A stretch of DNA of 64,000 nucleotides from Pseudoxanthomonas sp. (GTDB taxonomy: Bacteria > Pseudomonadota > Gammaproteobacteria > Xanthomonadales > Xanthomonadaceae). The translations under genes were made by a program, and so were the position numbers. The notes under the pieces were generated by a model, which saw nothing but the letters and a program-made list of their open reading frames with translations, had not been told where the DNA came from and did no database searches. Each line of letters begins with the position of its first letter. Within the stretch, counting starts at the first letter, position 1. This document shows positions 42,098-50,084 of this stretch, one piece after another. The stretch spans positions 2,666,001-2,730,000 of the forward strand of contig NZ_CP114978.1 of the NCBI RefSeq assembly GCF_027498035.1. Reading direction: 5' to 3'.

Positions 42098-43387
42098 ATG
42101 ATCCGCCATATCAAGCAGGGCAAGCCGGCCGAGGCAAAGGCCGAACTCAACGCCCAGGTCCGCGACACCGTCGAGAAGATCATCACCGACATCGAAGCGC
42201 GCGGCGAAGCGGCGGTGCGCGAGTATTCCGAGAAGTTCGACAAGTGGAACCCGCCGTCGCTGCGGTTGAGCGCCGAGGACATCCAGGCCTGCATCGACAG
42301 CCTCTCCCCGCAGGCGATCGAGGACATCAAGTTCGCCCAGGCGCAGATCCGCCGCTTCGCCCAGGTGCAGCTGATGTCGCTGCGCGATGTCGAGGTGGAG
42401 ACGCTGCCGGGCGTGGTGCTCGGCCACAAGAACATCCCGGTCAACTCGGTGGGCTGCTACATCCCCGGCGGCAAGTACCCGCTGCTGGCCTCGGCGCACA
42501 TGAGCGTGCTCACCGCCAAGGTCGCCGGCGTCAAGCGCGTGATCGCCTGCGCGCCGCCGTTCGACGGCAAGCCGTCACCGGAAATCATCGCCGCCATGGC
42601 GCTGGCCGGGGCCGATGAGATCTACGTGATGGGCGGTGTGCAGGGCGTGGCGGCCATGGCACTGGGCACCGAGAACATCGCCCCGGTGGACATGATCGTC
42701 GGCCCGGGCAACGCCTACGTGGCCGAGGCCAAGCGCCAGCTGTTCGGCCGTGTCGGCATCGATCTGTTCGCCGGCCCGACCGAGACCATGGTGATCTGCG
42801 ATGACAGCGTGGACGCCGAACTGGTCGCCGTGGACCTGCTCGGCCAGGCCGAGCACGGCCCGACCTCGCCGGCCTACTGCCTCACCACCAGCAAGAAGAT
42901 CGCCGAGGAACTGCCGGGCCAGATCGAGAAAGTGCTGGCGCGCCTGGACACCGCTCCGATCGCCAGCGTTTCCTGGCGCGACTACGGCGAGATCATCCTG
43001 TGCGACACCGACGAGGAACTGCTGGCCGAGTCCGAGCGCCTGTGCTCGGAGCACGTGCAGGTAATGACCCGCGACCCTGAGTGGTTCCTGCAGCGGATGA
43101 CCAGCTACGGCGGCCTGTTCCTGGGCCACCGCACCAACGTGTCCTACGGCGACAAGGTGATCGGCACCAACCACACCCTGCCGACGATGGGCGCTGGCCG
43201 CTATACCGGCGGCCTGTGGGTGGGCAAGTTCATCAAGACCCACACCTACCAGCGCATCCTCACCGACGAGGCCAGCGTGGCGATCGGCGAGGTCTGCTCG
43301 CGGCTGTGCGCGCTGGAACACTTCTCCGGCCACAAGGAGCAGGCCGACATCCGCGTGCGCCGGCTCGGCAAGCCGCAGGCCGCCTGA
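42098..43387 (+). CDS. Histidinol dehydrogenase-like NAD-dependent enzyme
   Basis: A 429-residue protein of the HisD fold, which oxidises an alcohol to an acid in two NAD-dependent steps. The zinc ligands Gln250, His253, Asp352 and His412 and the catalytic Glu318-His319 are all present (LLGQAEHGPT, SEHVQV, GTNHTLPT, FSGHKEQ). The insert YIPGGKYPLLASAHM and lack of other his genes make it look like the sulfopropanediol/HpsN or sugar-acid branch, not histidine synthesis. The start ATG at 42098 is clear. It is between the ABM protein and an SDR that starts 1 base later. It probably oxidises a fragment of the lactone product. Confidence 0.85.
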   Translation: MIRHIKQGKPAEAKAELNAQVRDTVEKIITDIEARGEAAVREYSEKFDKWNPPSLRLSAEDIQACIDSLSPQAIEDIKFAQAQIRRFAQVQLMSLRDVEVETLPGVVLGHKNIPVNSVGCYIPGGKYPLLASAHMSVLTAKVAGVKRVIACAPPFDGKPSPEIIAAMALAGADEIYVMGGVQGVAAMALGTENIAPVDMIVGPGNAYVAEAKRQLFGRVGIDLFAGPTETMVICDDSVDAELVAVDLLGQAEHGPTSPAYCLTTSKKIAEELPGQIEKVLARLDTAPIASVSWRDYGEIILCDTDEELLAESERLCSEHVQVMTRDPEWFLQRMTSYGGLFLGHRTNVSYGDKVIGTNHTLPTMGAGRYTGGLWVGKFIKTHTYQRILTDEASVAIGEVCSRLCALEHFSGHKEQADIRVRRLGKPQAA

Positions 43388-43388
43388 A

Positions 43389-44144
43389 ATGACCGCGGAC
43401 GCACGCGCGGTCGCGGTCGTCACCGGCGGCGCCGGCGGATTGGGTGCGGCAATCTGCCAGTCACTGGCACAGGCGGGACTGCGGGTGGTGGTCACCTACC
43501 GCAGCTCGGCCGATGCGGCCAGGGCTTTGGCAGCCACGCTTCCCGGTGACGATCACCTTGCCCTGCCCGCCTCGGTCACCGACAGCACTTCGCTGCAGGC
43601 GCTGGCGACGTCGGTGCAGGCCGCCTGCGGCCGCGCCGATGTGCTGGTCAACTGCGCTGGCACCACCCGCTTCGTCGCCCATGCCGACCTGGATGGGCTG
43701 GACGACGCGCTGATCGACGAGATCCTCAGCACCAACGTGCGCGGCGCCATCGCCGCCACCCGCGCGTTGTTGCCTTTGCTGCGCGAAAGCCAGCTCACCG
43801 GCGGCGGCGTGGTGATCAACATCAGTTCGATCGCCGCGCGCACCGGGATGGGCAGCAACATCGCCTACTGCGCCTCCAAGGCGGCGCTGGACAACCTGAC
43901 CCTGTCGCTTGCGCGTGCGCTGGCGCCGCAGGTGCGGGTGCTGTCAGTCGCGCCCGGCCTGGTCGATACCGAGTTCGTCAAATCGCTGGACGTGGAATGG
44001 CGCGACCGCCAGTGCGCATCCACCCCGCTCGGCCGGCTCGCCGAACCGGCCGAGATCGGCCGTGCGGTGGTGGTGGCAGTACGTGACCTGACCTTCTCCA
44101 CCGGCTGCATCCTGCCGGTCGATGGCGGCCGCCCGCTTGGGTGA
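43389..44144 (+). CDS. SDR-family oxidoreductase (classical)
   Basis: A 251-residue classical SDR. Cofactor loop TGGAGGLG at residues 12-19; the second strand ends VTYRSSADA, favouring NADP(H); Ser146, Tyr160 and Lys164 (YCASK) are the catalytic residues. ATG at 43389 is one base after the HisD-like stop, so the genes are coupled. C-terminal GCILPVDGGRPLG is typical. It may oxidise or reduce an intermediate in the same path. Confidence 0.9.
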   Translation: MTADARAVAVVTGGAGGLGAAICQSLAQAGLRVVVTYRSSADAARALAATLPGDDHLALPASVTDSTSLQALATSVQAACGRADVLVNCAGTTRFVAHADLDGLDDALIDEILSTNVRGAIAATRALLPLLRESQLTGGGVVINISSIAARTGMGSNIAYCASKAALDNLTLSLARALAPQVRVLSVAPGLVDTEFVKSLDVEWRDRQCASTPLGRLAEPAEIGRAVVVAVRDLTFSTGCILPVDGGRPLG

Positions 44145-44255
44145 GGACGACCCGCTTGCACGGCACCGCCGCGCGGGTCGCCCGAGCGCCCGGCGCGCTG
44201 CGCCGGACCGGGTCGCACCGAGATGCACTTTCCTTCTACCGATGAGAAACCGCCC

Positions 44256-45248
44256 ATGAAACTCGCCTCCCTCCGCAACGGCACCCGCGATGGCCGCCTG
44301 GTGGTGGTCTCGCGCGACCTGACCCGCGCGCTCGATGCGACTTACGTGGCCGCGACCATGCGCGCGGCCATCGATGACTGGGCAGTGGCCGAACCGGGCC
44401 TGCGCGCGCTGGCCGCCACCCTGGAAGACGGCAGCGCCGACGGCGCATTCGCCTTCGACCCGAGCCAGGCCCTGGCCCCGCTGCCACGCAGTCACCAGTT
44501 CGTCGATGCCTCGGCCTTCCTCAACCATGGCGACATCATGGAGCGGGCCTACGACCTGGCGATCAAGAAGACCCCGGGCATGTGCATCCTGGTGCCACGC
44601 CAGGGCGACGATTTCCGCGGCCCGCGCGATGACTACGAATTTCCAACCGCCGAAGACCAATGCGATTTCGAAGGCGAGTTCGCGGTGATCACCGACGACG
44701 TGCCCATGGGCGCGACGCCGAAAGAAGCACTCACCCACGTCAAGTTGGTGACCATCCTCAACGACGTGAGCATGCGCAAGCATCTGTTCCGCGAGATCTC
44801 GCTGGGATTCGGCCTGGTGATGGCCAAGCCGGCGACGATCTTCGCCCCGGTGGCGGTCACCCCCGACGAACTGGGCGAGGCCTGGCACGATGGCCGGGTC
44901 CTGCTGGATATGCAGGTCCACCGCAACGGCGAACCGTTCGGTCACCCCAACGGCCGCGGAATGGACTGGAGTTTCGGCGAACTGCTGGCACAGCTGGCCT
45001 ATAACCGCCGCCTGGGCGCCGGCATGGTGCTGGGATCGGGCACGGTGTCCGACCGCGACTATCGCAACGTCGGTTCGGCCTGCCTGGCCGAGCGACGCGC
45101 GCTGGAAAAACTGGACAGCGGCGAATCGGTGACCCCGTTCATGCAGTACGGCGAATCGCTGCAGTTCGAGGTGTTCGGGCTCGACGGGCAGTCGGTGTTC
45201 GGGGCGATCGACACACGCCTCGTGCCGGCCACGCCCGCCAATGCCTGA
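44256..45248 (+). CDS. Fumarylacetoacetate hydrolase-family protein
   Basis: A 330-residue full-length FAH-family enzyme. The metal ligands are visible: Glu and Glu in DFEGEFA and Asp in ILNDVSMR. Phe-rich ring-binding sequence SFGELLAQLAYNRRLGAGM and GSGTVSDRDY follow, as in FAH, which hydrolyses C-C bonds of 1,3-diketones, or in 2-keto-4-pentenoate hydratases. The ATG at 44256 gives MKLASLRNGTRDG, the family start; an upstream ATG adds 11 residues. Last gene of the LysR-linked operon. It may split the final ring-fission or dioxo-acid product. Confidence 0.9.
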   Translation: MKLASLRNGTRDGRLVVVSRDLTRALDATYVAATMRAAIDDWAVAEPGLRALAATLEDGSADGAFAFDPSQALAPLPRSHQFVDASAFLNHGDIMERAYDLAIKKTPGMCILVPRQGDDFRGPRDDYEFPTAEDQCDFEGEFAVITDDVPMGATPKEALTHVKLVTILNDVSMRKHLFREISLGFGLVMAKPATIFAPVAVTPDELGEAWHDGRVLLDMQVHRNGEPFGHPNGRGMDWSFGELLAQLAYNRRLGAGMVLGSGTVSDRDYRNVGSACLAERRALEKLDSGESVTPFMQYGESLQFEVFGLDGQSVFGAIDTRLVPATPANA

Positions 45249-45342
45249 CTGCGGCGCACCGCCTGCCGCGGGATGTGGCGCTGGCCCGGCCACCGTTGCG
45301 GCCTCCTCGCTGGACATGCTGCGCTACACCGAAGGACTGTAG
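45241..45342 (+). CDS. Possible 33-residue coupled small ORF
   Basis: An ATG overlapping the FAH-family stop region opens a 33-residue frame ending SSLDMLRYTEGL, whose stop lies inside the left arm of the hairpin at 45332. Overlapping start and stop suggest coupling, but there is no known family. It may be chance. Confidence 0.25.
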   Translation: MPDCGAPPAAGCGAGPATVAASSLDMLRYTEGL

Positions 45343-45368
45343 TACCGATGCTCGGAACTACAGTCCTT
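45332..45368. terminator. Very strong hairpin after the FAH operon
   Basis: AAGGACTGTAGT (45332-45343) and ACTACAGTCCTT (45357-45368) form a 12-bp stem, extended inside by CCGA and TCGG around a TGC loop after one A-A mismatch. There is no clear T-run, so it may be a processing or stability element as well as a terminator. Confidence 0.5.
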
Positions 45369-45461
45369 GTTGCACGCCAGTAACGATGCCGACATCACGG
45401 TCCATCCCACTGCCGGCTATTTTTCCCTCATCGTCGCCCGACGCCTTCCAGGTTCATGATC

Positions 45462-45920
45462 ATGTCGACCGAACACGCTGCCGCCAGCGCGGCCACCGCG
45501 GCGCTGCCGCTCAAGCACCACCACGGCGCGATGAGCGTGCCCGATCTGAACGCGGCCATCGCCTGGTACGCACGCGTGCTCGGCTTCGCGTTGGAGCGCC
45601 GCTTCCCGATTCCGGCCATCCCCGCCGAAGTGGCGATGCTGCGGCGCGGGCCGATGCGCATCGAACTGTTCGAGGTGCCCGGCGCTGCACCGCTGCCACC
45701 GGAACGCCTGCTGCCGGACAGCGACAACCGCACCCACGGCAACAAGCACGTGGCCTTCGCCGTGCCCGACGTGGATGCCGCCGCCGCGCACCTGCACGCA
45801 CAGCAGGCCGATGTCGTCTGGGTCAAGCGTTTCCCGTGGGGCGCCAACATCTTCCTGCGTGATCCGGCCGGCAACCTGATCGAACTGGTCGAAGAACCCG
45901 AGCTCTGGCAGGCCGACTGA
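45462..45920 (+). CDS. VOC-family (glyoxalase-like) protein
   Basis: A 152-residue single VOC module. Start motif KHHHGAMSVPDLNAAIAWYARVLGF, then IELFEVPGA, HVAFAVPDVDAA and FLRDPAGNLIELVEEP. The expected metal ligands (His, Glu, His, Glu) appear in order. This matches the glyoxalase/methylmalonyl-CoA epimerase/bleomycin-resistance superfamily; the chemistry is open. ATG at 45462 was preferred over 45456 for ribosome-site spacing. It stands alone between the FAH gene and the malic enzyme. It could isomerise a ring-fission product. Confidence 0.85.
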   Translation: MSTEHAAASAATAALPLKHHHGAMSVPDLNAAIAWYARVLGFALERRFPIPAIPAEVAMLRRGPMRIELFEVPGAAPLPPERLLPDSDNRTHGNKHVAFAVPDVDAAAAHLHAQQADVVWVKRFPWGANIFLRDPAGNLIELVEEPELWQAD

Positions 45921-46213
45921 CGGCCAATGCGGCATCCCGGGTCCCACGACCGCTGGCGTCCCTGATCAGCCTGCTGCCGAAAGCCGATGCACGGCCACGC
46001 CAGTCATCGGAGCCGATGCTCGCCAGCATCGGTCGAATCGATTTGTCGGCCCGGGGTGCAACTTCCACTATCGCAGGCCAGGGTCCCGGCGGCACGCGTG
46101 ATGGTCCGCATCGGGACACGCGCCGTTCCACCAGCGATTCCCATGCCGGCGCCAGCGCCGCATGGCCTGCGTCCGGACTGGCCGTGACCTTCCCTTCCCA
46201 TTCGATAGCCGCC

Positions 46214-47506
46214 ATGAAGACAGACGCCCATCCCCCGAGCCCCCCTGCAGCGACCGACCAGCGCGAAGCCGCCCTTGCGTACCATCGCTGGCCGCAGCCG
46301 GGCAAGCTGGAGGTCCGGGCGACCAAGAACGTCGCCAGCCAGAACGACCTGGCCCTGGCTTATTCGCCAGGCGTGGGTTACGCCTGCGAGGCGATCGTCG
46401 CCGATCCGTCCCAGGCCGAGGCGTTGACTGCACGCGGCAACCTGGTCGGCGTGGTCACCAACGGCACCGCGGTACTGGGCCTGGGCAACATCGGCCCACT
46501 GGCCGGCAAGCCGGTGATGGAAGGCAAGAGCGTCCTGTTCAAGCGCTTCGCCGGCATCGATGCGTTCGACATCGAACTCGATGCCAACGATCCGCAGCTG
46601 CTGATCGAGATCGTCGCGGCGATGGAGCCGACCTTCGGCGGGATCAACCTGGAAGACATCAAGGCGCCGGAGTGCTTTGCGATCGAGCGCACCCTGCGCG
46701 AGCGCATGGGCATCCCGGTCTTCCATGACGACCAGCACGGCACCGCGATCGTGGTCGGCGCGGCGGTGACCAACGCACTGCAGCTGGTCGGCAAGCGCAT
46801 CGAAGCGGTCAGCCTGGTGGTCTGTGGCATGGGGGCGGCCGGCGTGGCCTGCGTGGACATGCTGGTCTCGCTGGGCCTGCGCCGCGAGCAGGTGCTGGCC
46901 GTGGACCGCAGCGGTGTGATCCACAGCGGCCGCAGCAACCTGGATCCGACCAAGGCGGCCTACGCCCACGACACCGACAAGCGCAGCCTGGCCGACGCCC
47001 TGCACGGCGCCGACATCTTCCTCGGCCTGTCCGGTCCAGGCACGCTGACCCAGTCCATGCTCGCGACCATGGCCGCCGACCCGATCGTGCTGGCCCTGGC
47101 CAATCCGTATCCGGAGATCCTGCCGGCCGACGCCCATGCGGTGCGCCCGGATGCGATCGTCGGCACCGGCCGTTCGGATTTCCCAAACCAGATCAACAAC
47201 GTCCTGTGCTTCCCTTACCTGTTCCGCGGCGCGCTGGACGTACGCGCCACGCAGATCAATACCGCGATGAAGATCGCCTGTGTCCACGCACTGGCCGCAC
47301 TGGCCGCGTCGCAAGTCAGCGATGATGGCAGTGCGCGGCTTGGACGCGACTACCTGATCCCGCATCCGCTGGACCCGCGCCTGCTGGTCGAACTTCCCGC
47401 CGCGGTCGCCAAGGCCGCCATGGAAAGCGGTGTCGCCACGCTGCAGATTTCCGACCTGGACGGCTATCGCCAGCGTCTCGCGGAGTTGGCCACGCGACTG
47501 GCGTAA
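46214..47506 (+). CDS. NAD(P)-dependent malic enzyme, short form
   Basis: A 430-residue malic enzyme converting malate to pyruvate and CO2 with NAD(P)+. Motifs: LALAYSPGVGYACEAI, the catalytic and divalent-metal region LFKRFAGIDAFDIELD, FGGINLEDIKAPECF, IPVFHDDQHGTAIV, VVCGMGAAGVACVDML (cofactor loop) and LANPYPEILP. It lacks the C-terminal phosphotransacetylase-like domain found in MaeB of most gammaproteobacteria, so it is about half the usual length. The start at 46214 (MKTDAH) is preferred; an earlier in-frame start gives random residues. It is at the right end of the island and may link the pathway end products to pyruvate. Confidence 0.9.
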   Translation: MKTDAHPPSPPAATDQREAALAYHRWPQPGKLEVRATKNVASQNDLALAYSPGVGYACEAIVADPSQAEALTARGNLVGVVTNGTAVLGLGNIGPLAGKPVMEGKSVLFKRFAGIDAFDIELDANDPQLLIEIVAAMEPTFGGINLEDIKAPECFAIERTLRERMGIPVFHDDQHGTAIVVGAAVTNALQLVGKRIEAVSLVVCGMGAAGVACVDMLVSLGLRREQVLAVDRSGVIHSGRSNLDPTKAAYAHDTDKRSLADALHGADIFLGLSGPGTLTQSMLATMAADPIVLALANPYPEILPADAHAVRPDAIVGTGRSDFPNQINNVLCFPYLFRGALDVRATQINTAMKIACVHALAALAASQVSDDGSARLGRDYLIPHPLDPRLLVELPAAVAKAAMESGVATLQISDLDGYRQRLAELATRLA

Positions 47507-47614
47507 GACTCAAGGACGGCAGCCGTACGGAGCGAATCTCCGGCAATGGGCTCGCCCGCCTGCACCGGGTGCGTCAGCACGGCCGCCTGACCGGCAACGT
47601 GCGCGGCCACCGGG

Positions 47615-47890
47615 TTATCCCCATACGCGCCAGTCAGCCCGAAAGCCGCCGAGGGATGCAGGCCGTGATCGACCAATGCCCCTGTAGTCACAGGTCAGAA
47701 CATCGAATCCATGGCCGAAAAGATAAGTCGCGAAACGGGAATAGAAGCGTGCCACGACCGATGTGGCTGGATTGACGATCACGACCGGCCGGAAGCCCGC
47801 TTTGGCGTCACCGTGATGCCGCCAGATCTGGCCTTGCAGCTTGTCGCCATCAGCGGCGTCGAAGGCCATCGGCTCTGGCGCAAGGCTCAT
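47615..47890 (-). pseudogene. Truncated alpha/beta hydrolase remnant
   Basis: A 91-residue N-terminal fragment of an alpha/beta hydrolase: FDAADGDKLQGQIWRHHG, VVIVNPATSVVARFYSRFATYLFGHGFDVLTCDYRGIGRSRP and then a stop after DWRVWG. Relatives are about 280 residues, with the nucleophile elbow and catalytic His beyond the point where this ends. The downstream minus strand does not continue the domain. It is divergent from the region after malic enzyme and may be cut at an old recombination point. Confidence 0.7.
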
Positions 47891-47966
47891 ACAGCGTCCA
47901 AATCGCGTAACCCGGTTGCCCGTCAGTCCTTCACCGCCAGAATCTCGGTCGCTGCCATCTGGAGCA

Positions 47967-48422
47967 CTAGAAAACTGCGAGGGGCCTGGGGCTCACGACA
48001 TCCTTCATGACCAGCGTGGACGTCAATCTCAGCACACTCGGCAATGAAGCCAGCTTCTGGTCGTACAGCTGCTGGAATGCCGCCAGATCGCTGACGATGA
48101 CATGCAGCAGGTAGTCAGGGTCACCAAAGAGACGCTGGGCCTGGGTGACCTGAACGACATCGGCGACAGCCTTCTCGAAGGCTTCGACGGCAGCCCTGTC
48201 GCCGTCACGAAGGGTCACGAACACGACTGCCGAGAAAGCCAGGCCCACGGCGGATGGATCAAGTTCCGCTCGATATCCCCTGATCACACCGGCCTGCTCC
48301 AACGCCCGAACCCTGCGGTGGCATGGAGAGAGGCTCAGCCCGATTCGCGCTGCCAGGTCCGTCACGCTCAGGCGCCCGTCCATTTGCAGCTCAGAGAGAA
48401 TCTTCCTGTCGTAAGCGTCCAA
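47967..48422 (-). CDS. Lrp/AsnC-family regulator
   Basis: A 151-residue leucine-responsive type regulator: N-terminal helix-turn-helix LDAYDRKILSELQMDGRLSVTDLAARIGLSLSPCHRRVRALEQAGVI, then the RAM ligand domain with GDPDYLLHVIVSD. I place the start at TTG 48422 because AGGAGG lies about 9 bases upstream and it matches the family start; the longer frame is unlike it. It is divergent from panE and may regulate panE-lysE-panB. Confidence 0.88.
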   Translation of the reverse strand: MDAYDRKILSELQMDGRLSVTDLAARIGLSLSPCHRRVRALEQAGVIRGYRAELDPSAVGLAFSAVVFVTLRDGDRAAVEAFEKAVADVVQVTQAQRLFGDPDYLLHVIVSDLAAFQQLYDQKLASLPSVLRLTSTLVMKDVVSPRPLAVF

Positions 48423-48523
48423 TCGAGATTTCCTCCTAATCCAGGCCCTGCCAGAGGGCAGATATAGGAACACATTTCCCATTCTTGCGAATACCATTTT
48501 TCGCCACCAAACGGGAAAGTTCG

Positions 48524-49417
48524 ATGAAGACGAGAGCGGGGCCGCGCGTAGCGATCATTGGGCCAGGCGCAATCGGGCTTTCAATCGCGGCCATCCTGGC
48601 GAAAGCAGGCTGCTCGGTTGAAGTGTGCGGCGGCAGTCACAGGTTTGAGCACTGCACCGTTGTTGATGCGCGTGGTTCGTGGAGCTTCCCGGTTGCCCAC
48701 CATGACAATCCATCTGCGCTCGAGGGCATCAACATCGCGGTGCTGGCGACAAAAGCCCAGCACACCGATGCCGCCCAGCACTGGTTGAGGGCCCTGCCGG
48801 ACGGGACCAGCGTACTCATCGCACAGAACGGGATCGAGCTTGAGGAGCGTGCCGTGAAGCACGTCGGCCAATCCGCATTGATTCCCTCCGTGATGTACCT
48901 CAATGCCGAGCGCACCTCCCCAGGTTGCGTGACCATCCGACAGGTTGGCGACGCAGATGTGTGCCTGCCTGATGTGCAAGGCGGCCGGATCTTCATCGAT
49001 CTGCTGAAAGCCGGAGGCCTGCGCGTCGCGACATCTGCGGACCTCAGGACGACAGCCTGGGCGAAGCTGCTGACCAACATCACGGCGAACCCGCTGACCG
49101 CGCTGACGGGTAGGCGGGTGGACGTCATTCGGGAAGCTGGAATCACCTCGCTCGCAAGAACCCTGATGAACGAGGCTGCAGCCGTCGCGCGCGCTGACGG
49201 CGCCGCGCTGACCGACCGGCATGTCGAGGACGCGCTGCAGTGGCTGCTGAATGCTCCGCCAGACGCCACGACATCCATGCGGGAGGACCGCCTGGCGGGC
49301 CGTCCGATGGAATACGACGCATTGACCGGCGCCGTCCTTCGGGCCGCAGACCGGCACGGGATGGATGTTCCCGCCAATCGCCTGATCCATTCCTTGCTCG
49401 TGGCGGTACAGCCTTGA
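48524..49417 (+). CDS. panE: 2-dehydropantoate 2-reductase PanE
   Basis: PanE reduces ketopantoate to pantoate with NADPH in vitamin B5 synthesis. The 297-residue product has the N-terminal VAIIGPGAIGLSIAAILAKAG, AVLATKAQHTD, ALIAQNGIE-type segment, and AWAKLLTNITANPLTALTG with the catalytic Lys. ATG at 48524 (MKTRAG) fits. It starts a short plus-strand group panE, lysE-like, panB, next to a divergent Lrp regulator. Its codon use looks less GC3-rich than the flanks, compatible with recent transfer. Confidence 0.9.
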   Translation: MKTRAGPRVAIIGPGAIGLSIAAILAKAGCSVEVCGGSHRFEHCTVVDARGSWSFPVAHHDNPSALEGINIAVLATKAQHTDAAQHWLRALPDGTSVLIAQNGIELEERAVKHVGQSALIPSVMYLNAERTSPGCVTIRQVGDADVCLPDVQGGRIFIDLLKAGGLRVATSADLRTTAWAKLLTNITANPLTALTGRRVDVIREAGITSLARTLMNEAAAVARADGAALTDRHVEDALQWLLNAPPDATTSMREDRLAGRPMEYDALTGAVLRAADRHGMDVPANRLIHSLLVAVQP

Positions 49418-49457
49418 AGCGTGCCAGCGACGTCGCTCCCCAGCATCCAGCACTGAC

Positions 49458-50075
49458 ATGACGACCCATCTCCTTCTCGCCTTCTGGGCGGTGTCCATTC
49501 TCTTTGTGATCACGCCCGGCGCCGACTGGGCTTTTGCCATCTCCGCCGGCATCCGTGGAAAGGCCGTCTGGCCAGCCGTCACAGGCCTGCTCTCTGGACA
49601 CATCGCCGCAACGCTGGTGGTCGCAGCCGGTGTGGGCACCCTGGTGGCACAACAACCGGATGTCCTGACTGTTTTGACCTGTATCGGCTCCACGTACCTG
49701 CTTTGGCTGGGGATCAGGATGCTCCTCGCCCGGACCGTCGACATGCGCGCAAGCCCAACCGGGGAGATATCAGCGCTGAGCTGGTGGACAAAGGGCGCCT
49801 GTGTGAGCGGCTTGAACCCAAAGGTCTTCCTGCTCTTCCTGGCCTTGCTTCCCCAGTTCGTTGATCCCACCTCCCGCTGGCCCGTTTCGGCTCAGATGGT
49901 GACGCTGGGCCTGGTCCATATCCTGAGCTGTGCCGTGGTCTACGTCGCTGTCGGATTCGGCGCAAGAAAAATGCTGGGCGCCCGCCCCAGCGCTGCAACA
50001 ACCGTCACGCGCATCTCTGGCGCGGCCATGCTCGCAATCGCCATGGTCCTTCTCATTCGGCAATTTTTCAGTTGA
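49458..50075 (+). CDS. LysE/RhtB-family amino-acid exporter
   Basis: A 205-residue inner-membrane exporter with six hydrophobic segments and the family loop VITPGADWAFAISAGIRGK; SGLNPKVFLLFLALLPQFVDP is characteristic. It sits between panE and panB, so it may export a branched-chain amino acid or a pathway-related acid. It ends 9 bases before panB. Confidence 0.88.
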   Translation: MTTHLLLAFWAVSILFVITPGADWAFAISAGIRGKAVWPAVTGLLSGHIAATLVVAAGVGTLVAQQPDVLTVLTCIGSTYLLWLGIRMLLARTVDMRASPTGEISALSWWTKGACVSGLNPKVFLLFLALLPQFVDPTSRWPVSAQMVTLGLVHILSCAVVYVAVGFGARKMLGARPSAATTVTRISGAAMLAIAMVLLIRQFFS

Positions 50076-50084
50076 TCCCTGCAC

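Noticed and set aside
47464..47691. 75-residue minus-strand frame after malic enzyme
   Set aside because: No domain, no ribosome site, and it overlaps the truncated hydrolase in another frame.
46900..48500. attR copy of the tRNA-Arg 3' end
   Set aside because: I looked for GGTTCGAATCCCTCCAGGCG near the right edge and did not see it.
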